Shown: positions 24,743 through 32,942 of the stretch, one piece after another
How positions within the stretch are numbered: the first letter of the stretch is position 1
How the letters are laid out: each line of letters starts with the position of its first letter
Source: Lachnospiraceae bacterium
GTDB lineage: Bacteria > Bacillota > Clostridia > Lachnospirales > Lachnospiraceae
Direction of reading: 5' to 3'
DNA: 64,000 bases
Assembly: GCA_024693135.1 (NCBI GenBank)
Contig: JAILLN010000023.1
Location: forward strand, 62,001-126,000
Notes under the pieces: model-generated
Databases searched by the model: none
The model's input: only the letters and a program-made list of their open reading frames with translations
Told to the model about the DNA's origin: nothing
Made by a program: the position numbers and the translations under genes

Positions 24743-24857
24743 AAGCCTTCCCATGCCAAAGAGAGGGACAGCACCCGGAAAGACTGTGCTTTATCCCTGG
24801 CGGAATATTGCGCTTTTAAGGGCGGCTTCTCCCTTCAGGCATGGGAGGCTTATTTTT
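24743..24857 (+). ncRNA. Multibranched RNA element ending in a terminator, before the MscS-fusion gene
   Basis: The closing helix AAGCCTTCCCATGCC (24743-24757) pairs with GGCATGGGAGGCTT (24838-24851), 14 bp with one bulged T. Inside are P2, AGGGA/TCCCT (24764-24768/24794-24798) stacked on AGCAC/GTGCT (24770-24774/24786-24790), and P3, AAGGG/CCCTT (24818-24822/24831-24835). T5 follows at 24853-24857, then the ribosome binding site. It may simply end the upstream gene, but the junction layout is riboswitch/attenuator-like. Confidence 0.55.
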
Positions 24858-24881
24858 GAGAAAAGGAGCGGATGATCTAAG

Positions 24882-27867
24882 GTGGAAAAAAACGGTGGAG
24901 GTTTATCTGGCGGGAAGGGGAGCTCGCCTCGTCAGGCATGGGATAAATGGAAGCATCGAAGGAAGCAGGGAGGCACGGAATACAGAAGGTACAGACGGAG
25001 GCTTTTCCTCCGGAGGTTCCTCCTGTATTTTGTGCTATTCATTTCTTTTTTTTGTCATTCTTGTCCGGAATATCTCAGCATACAGTGAAAATTACAAGGC
25101 CCGCCTCAAGCCGCAGATCTGTCGTGCGGTGATCCAGGTGGCGAGGATCATTCCCCAGCTTGAAGAGAGCGAGAAGGCCCTGAGAGATGTCTGTGACCAG
25201 ATGAACAACAGCTGGGACAGGATCGCGGCCGACGACCTGCTGGATGAAGCGGACTATGATATCCCGGATACCAGGTCGAAGCTGGAGCAGTTTATCGGGG
25301 AAACCCTTTCCTGGATGGACAGGGCGACGAAGCTGAAGGTAGGACGTGACGGCAGCGTAGTGGTACTGGACAAGAAGACCATGAGCGTGATCGCCCATCC
25401 GGATCAGGCCGTGCTGGGGATACGCCTGATTCCCAATGAGTCTTTGACGAAGGAAAATGTGCTGGACATCAGAGAAATATCATCGGAGACAAGGGCGGAG
25501 GATCTGGAAGCCAAATTCAACCTGTTTGAGCTGTATAATCCAAAGGATGAGGATAATTGGCAATTTCCGGATATTGATGAGTATCTGTACCGATCGCTTT
25601 ATGGCTGCATCATCGAATATGAGGATTATTATATCATCTGCGGGATTTCATTTTATGAAAGGCTTTCTTTCCTTTTCAATGCCTTTTTCGTCACGGTCAT
25701 CCTCTTTATCCTGATCTGGCTCATTATCCGGTGGATCAGCCTCGTGATGGACAGCCGAAGCGAGACGGTAAAGACGATGAGAAACAAGCTGATCGCTTAT
25801 TCGCTGATCGTATGCCTGATCTCCTTCGGGGTTTCCGTCTATTTCCAGACCCTGACGAATGTAGCGGATGACCTCAAGACCATGACGCATCATGCGGAAG
25901 TGGCCGTGGAAACACTTGAGACCTATGATAAGCAAAGCGAAAAACTGGGGAGCTGGCTTGATTCTTTCTATGAGATCCAGTGCCGCCTGGCCGCGCTGAT
26001 GATCCAGAAAAGGCAGATGCCTCTTGACCGCGCCGCCATGCAGATGTACGCAAATTATCTTGGCGTGAAATATGTCTTTCTTTTTGACGAAAGCGGAAGC
26101 GTGGTCGTCACGAACTCCAATTACGATCATGTCAGGGTGGGAAACGATCCGGGAGATCCGCTGTATGAATTCAGCGTGCTTCTGGAGGGCGCGGACTGCG
26201 TGGTGCTTCCTCCGGCAAAGGTGGAACGTTATAACGAATATCTGCAGTATATCGGAGTCAGTATCCGCAATGAGGAGGATCTCTGCAACGGCTTCGTGAT
26301 GATCGCGGTGGATCCTGCATTGCGGGATGAGCTTCTCAATGCCCTTAAGCTGGAGAAGGTCCTGCAGAACCTGGTGATCGGACTTCCGGACTATGCCGTC
26401 GCCGTCGACAAGGAGAAGCTTACGATCTCAGAAACCGCGGGACTGGGCTATGTCGGAGAGAATATAGAGGAGCTTGGCATATCCCAGGAGAATCTTGAGC
26501 AGAATTTCAGCGGCTTCATCGAGGTCAATGATATGTCGTATTATGCTGGGGTCAGTGCCTCGGAGGATCAGTATGTGGTACCGGTCATGCGCCGGAGCAG
26601 CAACAGCGGGGTGCTTTCCAGTTCACTGATCCTGATGCTGGAGGCGGCATGTATATTGCTTTTGGTCATGATATTGACGCTTTTCCGGTTCCAGAAGGAT
26701 GTGATCGACGCCGCTCCCTCAGAGGCGTATGGCAGCAATGACGAGGAGATCGAGATCGATGATGACGAAGAAGTCAAAAGCGAGGGGCTTTTCTCCGGCA
26801 TCCGAAACCGGGTACGGGAAAAGAAAGGCTTCGAGGACCGCTGGAACGTGGACAACCGGGATGGAAGCGGCCTGACTCCGGAGAAGCGCGTAAAGAAGAT
26901 CGTATACCGGCTTCTGCTGCTTTTCTGCCTGTTTGTCCTTCTGCCTACCCTTTATATCAGCATCAACACCGATACGAATATCGGCAAGCTGAGCAACCTC
27001 ACCTATGTGATCTCCGGAAAGTGGGAAAAGGGAGTGAATATCTTTGCTTTCACCTCCTGCATATTCCTGCTGTGCGCCATGTATGTGGGCGCGGTATTAG
27101 TGGACGCCATCCTTTACCGGATCGCGAGGGCGTCGGACACCCGGGTGGAGACGATATGCCTTCTCGTGAAGAATGCCATCAAATATATCTGTGTGATCAT
27201 TTTCGTCTACTACGGCCTGTCCCAGTTCGGCGTCAACACACAGACGCTGATCGCATCGGCGGGGATATTGTCTCTTATGGTCAGCCTTGGCGCGAAGGAT
27301 ATGGTCAGTGACATCCTTGCCGGGTTCTTCATCATTTTTGAGAGCGCGTATAAGGTGGGCGACTTTATCGAGGTGGGGAGCTGGAAGGGCACAGTAACGG
27401 AGATCGGACTGCGTACGACCAAGGTGAAGCGGGAGACCAATGTCAAGATCTTTAACAATTCATCCATGCGGGATATCGTAAGCTCCGAAGAGATATCCAG
27501 GCAAACGATCAAGATAGCGGTTTCCTATGATGCGGATATCCAGGAGATAGGGAGGATCCTGGAAAAGGAGCTTGCCGAAGTCGGTCCGGATAAGATCCCC
27601 GGCCTTCGGATGGGACCGAAGTATGAGGGCATCAGCTCCTTTGAGGACAGCAGCATACTGCTCCAGATCGCGATCTATGTGGAAAGCTCCATGAGATTTC
27701 CTGCGCTCCGAGCCCTTAACCGTGAGGTGAAGCTGATCTTTGACCGCAATGGGATCGAGATCCCCTTCAACCAGATCGTTGTGCATGAGGCGCAGGGCGG
27801 GGCAGAGGATATTCCCGGCGAAGAGACACAGCAAGCCCTTGAGGAAGTCCGGGAAACTACGGAATGA
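24882..27867 (+). CDS. Sensor-MscS mechanosensitive channel fusion (frame break at T8)
   Basis: About 995 residues if restored. The natural start is GTG 24882 after AAAAGGAG: a basic cytosolic head (HRRKQGGTEYRRYRRR) and first membrane helix. That frame stops 35 nt after a T8 tract (25046-25053), and the remainder lies in the next frame, so one T is extra. The main frame holds an extracellular region, helices (FVTVILFILIWLIIRW), a second extracellular Cache-like region (about 350-580), another helix, and a C-terminal MscS domain from about 690 (SLGAKDMVSDILAGFFIIFE, then VGDFIEVGSWKGTVTEIGLR). A ligand-gated or osmotic channel is inferred. A longer reading from ATG 24841 starts inside the terminator and looks false. 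Confidence 0.8.
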
Positions 27868-27954
27868 CTGCAGGGCAAGGCTTTCTTCACCGGTACGGTT
27901 TATGGATCGAGATACCAGACCATGCTACAGAATAGATGAAATGGAGGAAGGATT

Positions 27955-29817
27955 ATGAAAAAATGGATTTCTTTGGTTTTGGCAGGAATTATGGCTCTAA
28001 ATCTTACCGCCTGTGCGGATTATGTCTCCGGAGGGGGCACGGTTCCCGGCTCCGAAGCAGTATCCGCGGCCACAGAGGCCATACCGGAAACAGAAGCCGC
28101 TAAGGAGGCGCAGGCTTTGGCAGGAGCTTAAGCATCCTATACGGAAAAGCAGATTCCGGTCGTGTGGGACAGCTTGGACAATACCGAAACCGTAGGCGTC
28201 CGTTTTTATGAGGATCTGCCCAATGTGCCATATATGAGCGTCACGGATTTCTATAACCATTTTTATCTGGTGAATACCAGCCTGAGCGAAGGCATGACCT
28301 TCAAACAGGAGGAGAATAAGTATACGGTCACCAATTTCTGTGAGGATGCTGCTGTGTTTGATGTGGATGCCGACACCATCGTCATGGATAATATGGCGCG
28401 TTTTATCGTGCTGGCCTGTGATCTTCAATCTGAAAATATCGACGGTCTGAACCCGGACTATCCATACGCAAAGCTCAGCCATGCCTCTGATCCGGAGGAG
28501 GCGGCCGCGAAAGTCCTTGCGCTTGCAGATTATCACATCGACCTGAAAGGGGATCAGACGGGAGTTTTTGCACCGCTGCCCACGCTTGCCGATATCTTTG
28601 CCGGGCCGAGCTGCTACTATGTCGTATATGCCGGCGAGAAGATCTATGTCAGGGATTTTGTCGGGCTTTATTTCGAATCGGTCATGGACGAAGATCCGGA
28701 TTACTTTACGGCAGTGAAGGCAGACCGTCCGGAGGATCTGGCACGGTATACCTATGATGAGCTCTGTTTCAATATTGATCTGTGGTATGGCAGGCCTGGA
28801 CAGGAGCTGATCCATGATGAACTGATGAATAAACCGCTGGATCAGGTACTTACTGAGCAATATCCGGAGATCAGGGAGAAGCTTTTGGCGGGAGACTTTG
28901 AGACATTCTATGCCGGTCTTATCCATTTATTCAGTGGGCTTCTGTTTGACGGGGGACATACCGGGATGGGATGCGATGCGCTGATCGATGAGGAATTTGA
29001 GCTGTCCACCGGGATCTATAAGGACATGCGGGCAAAGGATTATGGACGTCCCTACAATGAAACGGCTGGGAGGGCTGCGCAGGGAGTGATCCGCGAAGAG
29101 ACTCGTGAAGCAGTCTATAAGGGAAATACTTATGTGGAACAGGGCGATACGGCGATGATCTCTTTAGAGACGGATTTTATGATCGATGTGGACGGATGGA
29201 AGGATTTTTATGCAGGAAAAGGGAAACTCCCTCTGGAGGGGGACACCGTGGGCACGGTTCTTGCCGGCCTTGAACGCGCCTCCCAAAATCCGGAGATCAA
29301 GAACATCATCATCGACGACAGCTGCAACGGCGGAGGGAATGATATTGCCATGCTGGCGATTGAGTGGCTGATGACCGGCAAAGGATATATCCGGGACAAG
29401 AATGAACTCACAAGCCAGTTTAACATAAAAACAGAGGTCTTTGACCTGAACCATGACGGCCGGATCGATGAGAGCGATGAGAGTCCCTACACCGGTTTCC
29501 GCTATGGGATATTGACCAGCCGCGGTTCCTTCTCCTGCGGCAATGCCTTCCCCTGGTTCATGCATGAGCACGGGGCGATGATCCTGGGCGAAAAAAGCGG
29601 CGGAGGTGCCTGCGCCATCCGGATTTCAAGTGCCGGAGGCATCGAGATCATCAACTCTTCTGCTTCCAGCTGTACCGTCACCGATGAAGGGGGTACAGTG
29701 GATAATGGCTGCCCGGTTGACGTGGAGCTGACCACCGATGGGGAAAATCCTTATGAAAACTTCTATGATCTGAGCATTCTCAGCGAACAGATGAATAAAT
29801 ACTTCGGCGAGCCTTAA
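27955..29817 (+). pseudogene. S41-type lipoprotein, paralogue, interrupted by in-frame TAA
   Basis: ATG 27955 follows GGAGGAAGG and encodes a lipoprotein signal with lipobox LTAC. The frame hits TAA at 28129-28131 (codon 59) and then continues open in the same frame to 29817. Past the stop the protein matches its neighbour at 22865 in layout: an N-terminal domain (DNTETVGVRFYEDLPNVPY), then a C-terminal S41 domain with IIIDDSCNGGGND, the nucleophile serine in SRGSFSCGNAFPW (S527 counted from 27955) and GEKSGGGACAI. Translation could restart at GTG 28162, but without a signal peptide. It is either a nonsense pseudogene, a recoding site, or a base error. Confidence 0.75.
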
Positions 29818-29944
29818 GGAAAGGGCAGAAAGACAGCCGGAGGCCATAGCAGCGCCTTAAAAGACCGGAGCACAAACGCTTAGGATTTATCAATTTAACC
29901 GCAAGCTGGTAAATCGCCATAGATAGAAAAGGACGGGGAAGAAG

Positions 29945-31168
29945 ATGGATGAACGGATCAAGATCTTCGAGGAAGTCAATCCGATATTCACGACGGCACA
30001 ATCCTGCCTAAGGACCTTTGCGGGGCTGGGAGACAGAGACTCCATACTGCTGGCCGGGCAATTGGGGTTCAATAATGAAGGGAAGGCAGATGCGGATAAT
30101 CTTACCCCGGAGATGAAGGAATTTCTTGAGCATAAGGCGGCTCCCGGCTTCAAGGCCATGATTGAAGCACGGTTTCTTTGCTCGAATCAGATCATAAAGG
30201 ATTTTGGATATAAGCAGGTGCTGGATCTCCCCTGCGGATATACCCCGAGGGGGATCAAGCTTTCGCAGAGTGATGTAAAGTACTACGGATGTGACCTGCC
30301 GGTGGTGATCAGGGCTATGATGCCGGCGTTTGAGAGCATAGCAGGCCGAAGCGCAAATATCGAGTATCACGAGGTGGATGCCACGAATTACTCCTCGGTG
30401 AAGGAGGCCGTGAAGAATGCCGGCGGGGGAGAGGTGCTGGTCACCACGGAAGGGCTTTTGATGTATCTTACGCAATCCGAGCTGGAGGAGGTTTTTTCCA
30501 ATATCCGCAGGATACTTGCAGAATATGGCGGCAGGTGGATCACCACGGACAATGAGATCGTGACGACGCAGAACAGGGTGATGATGGCGATCGCCGGGGA
30601 GAACATATCCGGCAGCCTTGCATCCCCGCCGACACCGGACAATGATTTCTTCCGGCCTTTAAGGGCAGAGCAGTTTGTGAAGGAAATGGGCTTTGATCTG
30701 GAATTCACCCCGGCATCAGAGCATATGCCCGGCGGACTGAGCTCGCTTAAGGGAATGCCGAATGAGCAGGCGGATGCGGTGCTCGGGGCGATCGGGGAAA
30801 TGAGATTCTGGGTCATGACCGTCCGGAAGGAAGAAGCCCGCAAAGAGGACAGGATAGAAACAAACGGATTTAAGGCGGAAATAATCCGGGATAAGGATGC
30901 CTTAAACATCCGTCTTTCGGGACGGCTTGACACCATCACCTCGCCGGATCTTTTGACGGCTTATCGCAAGGCTTCCGAAGAGGGGAGGATAACGGCCATA
31001 ACGGTGGATATGGAAGAGCTGGATTATGTATCGTCTGCGGGGGTCCGTGTTCTGCTGATCATGCATAAGGAGCTGAAGGGGAATGGTAGCATAAAGCTCA
31101 CCAATATGAATGCGGCGGTACGGGAAATATTGGATACGATGGGCTTTTCTGAACTATTTGAATGCTGA
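29945..31168 (+). CDS. SAM methyltransferase (LCMT/PPM type)-STAS fusion
   Basis: 407 residues. Residues 1 to about 295 resemble the leucine-carboxyl/PPM-type class I methyltransferases: SAM-binding VLDLPCGYTPRGIKLS, an acidic strand end (YYGCDLP), VDATNYSSV and TTEGLLMYLTQSELE. Residues about 305-405 form a STAS domain (LNIRLSGRLDTITSPDL, then MEELDYVSSAGVRVLLIM) whose SSAG serine is the usual phosphorylation site of anti-sigma-factor antagonists. No partner anti-sigma kinase is seen nearby. The start is preceded by AAAGGACGGGGAAG. The gene ends at a terminator. Fusion partners and substrate are unknown. Confidence 0.82.
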   Translation: MDERIKIFEEVNPIFTTAQSCLRTFAGLGDRDSILLAGQLGFNNEGKADADNLTPEMKEFLEHKAAPGFKAMIEARFLCSNQIIKDFGYKQVLDLPCGYTPRGIKLSQSDVKYYGCDLPVVIRAMMPAFESIAGRSANIEYHEVDATNYSSVKEAVKNAGGGEVLVTTEGLLMYLTQSELEEVFSNIRRILAEYGGRWITTDNEIVTTQNRVMMAIAGENISGSLASPPTPDNDFFRPLRAEQFVKEMGFDLEFTPASEHMPGGLSSLKGMPNEQADAVLGAIGEMRFWVMTVRKEEARKEDRIETNGFKAEIIRDKDALNIRLSGRLDTITSPDLLTAYRKASEEGRITAITVDMEELDYVSSAGVRVLLIMHKELKGNGSIKLTNMNAAVREILDTMGFSELFEC

Positions 31169-31269
31169 AGGAGCCGGCTTTTGCATCCGTTCCGTTTTCC
31201 GTTCGTGAAGCAATCTTCTGAGGAAATCGGCATGGTTGTGAGACAGGGCATCGATATGGTTCAGCATGC

Positions 31270-31300
31270 GGCGGATCGCCATAACGGATCCGCCGTTTTT
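31270..31300 (+). terminator. Terminator after the methyltransferase-STAS gene
   Basis: GGCGGATC (31270-31277) pairs perfectly with GATCCGCC (31287-31294), followed by GTTTTT. Confidence 0.75.
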
Positions 31301-31317
31301 CATCTTGACGTTGTTGA

Positions 31318-31476
31318 TTCCCGAACGAAAGAGATAATCTGTATGATGAATTTGTCCGGCTCTTTAAGTCGTTGTTTAAAAATCCGGATAATCATGTTAA
31401 AGTCATAGAAACGATCGCCGGGCTTTTCGTCCTGCAGGATCAGTTTAAGGATATTGGCTATGTGGAAAAGATTTAG
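31318..31476 (+). pseudogene. Remnant of an AAA+ ATPase C-terminus
   Basis: A 52-codon open stretch after a TGA (31315-31317), with no start codon of its own or ribosome binding site. It reads DNLYDEFVRLFKSLFKNPDN then HVKVIETIAGLF, the helical segment typical of the region after the ATPase core in DUF234-type AAA+ proteins of anaerobes. The rest of the gene is missing upstream, and the fragment runs into the start of the MATE gene. It is probably a decayed gene end. The family assignment is from memory of similar segments. Confidence 0.4.
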
Positions 31477-32854
31477 GGAAAAATTCATCGGAGACCGGGA
31501 CTTCTACCGGATGGTGCTCATGGTTGCCGTGCCCATCATGATCCAGAACGGGATCACGAATTTCGTGAGCCTTCTGGACAATATCATGGTGGGACAGGTG
31601 GGCACGGAGCAGATGAGCGGCGTCGCCATCGTCAACCAGCTCATCTTCGTTTATTTCCTCTGTATGTTTGGGGGACTTGCCGGAGCCGGGATCTTTACGG
31701 CACAGTACTATGGCAAGGGGGATAATGAGGGGATCCGGCATACCTTCCGCTATAAATTCTGGATGGCAGTCTGCCTTACGGCCCTTGCGGTCACGATCTT
31801 TTGTTGCTTCGGGAGGGAGCTGATCGGCCTCTACCTGCAGGGGGATGCAGACGGGGGAAGCCCGGCTCTTGCCATGGGCTACGGGCTGGATTACCTGAAG
31901 ATCACCTTGATGGGGCTTCCTGCCTTTATGATGGTACAGATCTATGCCGGTACGCTCAGGGAATGCGGGGAGACCATGGTGCCCATGAAGGCCGGGATCG
32001 TGGCGGTGCTGGTGAATCTCTGCTTTAATTATCTCCTGATCTTCGGGCATTTCGGCTTCCCGAGGATGGGGGTCAGGGGAGCCGCCCTGGCCACGGTGAT
32101 CTCCCGGATCGTGGAGATGCTCATTGTGGTCATTTTCTCCCATACCCATACGAAGACCCACCCGTATATGAAGGGACTGTACCGCACACTGCGGGTACCC
32201 GTTTTACTGGTCCGGAGATTTTTCTTTACGGGCTTTCCGCTGCTGATCAACGAGACGCTCTGGTCGGCGGGGATGGCCATGCTTTCCCAGTGCTATTCCA
32301 TGCGGGGGCTCAATGTGGTGGCCGGGCAGAATATCGCCAATACCATCAATAATATGTTCAACATCATGTGGGTCGCCATGGGGGATGCGGTGGCCATCAT
32401 CGTCGGAAGGCTCTTAGGTGCCGGGAAGTTCAGCGAGGCGAGGGATAAGGATAATAAGATCATTGCCTTCACGATATTTTCCGCTCTTCTCATGGGGATC
32501 CTCATGTTTTTTACGGCTCCCCTTTTTCCGAGGCTTTACAATACCACCCCCGAGGCAAAGCAGGTGGCGGCGCATTTCCTCATGGCCTTTGCCGTATTCA
32601 TGCCGCAGATGGGCTTCCTTCATACGACCTACTTTACCCTGCGCTCCGGAGGAAAAACCATTGTCACCTTCATCTTTGACAGTGCCTTTGTTTGGGTAGT
32701 CAGCGTGCCCCTGGCCTACTGCCTGTCCCGGTTTACGGATCTTTACGTGATCTGGATCTTTGTGGCGCTGAACGTGGCGGAGTGGAGCAAGTGCCTTTTA
32801 GGCTTCATCCTGGTGAAAAAGGGAGTATGGATCAACAATATCGTTTCGTCCTGA
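31460..32854 (+). CDS. MATE family efflux transporter
   Basis: 464 residues with twelve predicted membrane helices in two six-helix halves. MATE pumps export drugs or metabolites using Na+ or H+. The family signatures are clear: LVSLLDNIMVGQVGTEQMSG-like N-terminal helix 2 (FVSLLDNIMVGQVG), GVRGAALATVISR in the first half, and GRLLGAGKFSEARD in the second. I chose ATG 31460, 8 nt after AAGGA. The substrate cannot be told. A second, different MATE gene lies at 45861. Confidence 0.92.
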   Translation: MWKRFREKFIGDRDFYRMVLMVAVPIMIQNGITNFVSLLDNIMVGQVGTEQMSGVAIVNQLIFVYFLCMFGGLAGAGIFTAQYYGKGDNEGIRHTFRYKFWMAVCLTALAVTIFCCFGRELIGLYLQGDADGGSPALAMGYGLDYLKITLMGLPAFMMVQIYAGTLRECGETMVPMKAGIVAVLVNLCFNYLLIFGHFGFPRMGVRGAALATVISRIVEMLIVVIFSHTHTKTHPYMKGLYRTLRVPVLLVRRFFFTGFPLLINETLWSAGMAMLSQCYSMRGLNVVAGQNIANTINNMFNIMWVAMGDAVAIIVGRLLGAGKFSEARDKDNKIIAFTIFSALLMGILMFFTAPLFPRLYNTTPEAKQVAAHFLMAFAVFMPQMGFLHTTYFTLRSGGKTIVTFIFDSAFVWVVSVPLAYCLSRFTDLYVIWIFVALNVAEWSKCLLGFILVKKGVWINNIVSS

Positions 32855-32913
32855 GAATGGGGCATGCCTTAATGGATAACATGAAACATCAAGCGAAGGT
32901 CATGGGAAGGGAA

Positions 32914-32934
32914 CCGGCAGGCTCTGCCGGGAGG
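32914..32934 (+). promoter_or_regulatory. Hairpin overlapping the Shine-Dalgarno of the M4 peptidase gene
   Basis: CCGGCAG (32914-32920), loop GCT, CTGCCGG (32924-32930). The right arm ends inside the SD sequence GGGAGG (32929-32934), 8 nt before ATG 32943. Folding would partly hide the SD. Regulation is inferred. Confidence 0.4.
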
Positions 32935-32942
32935 ATTTGGAT

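Noticed and set aside
24841-24881. N-terminal extension of the MscS-fusion protein from ATG 24841
   Set aside because: The start lies inside the terminator stem without a ribosome binding site, and the encoded head is not membrane-protein-like. The GTG 24882 frame is.
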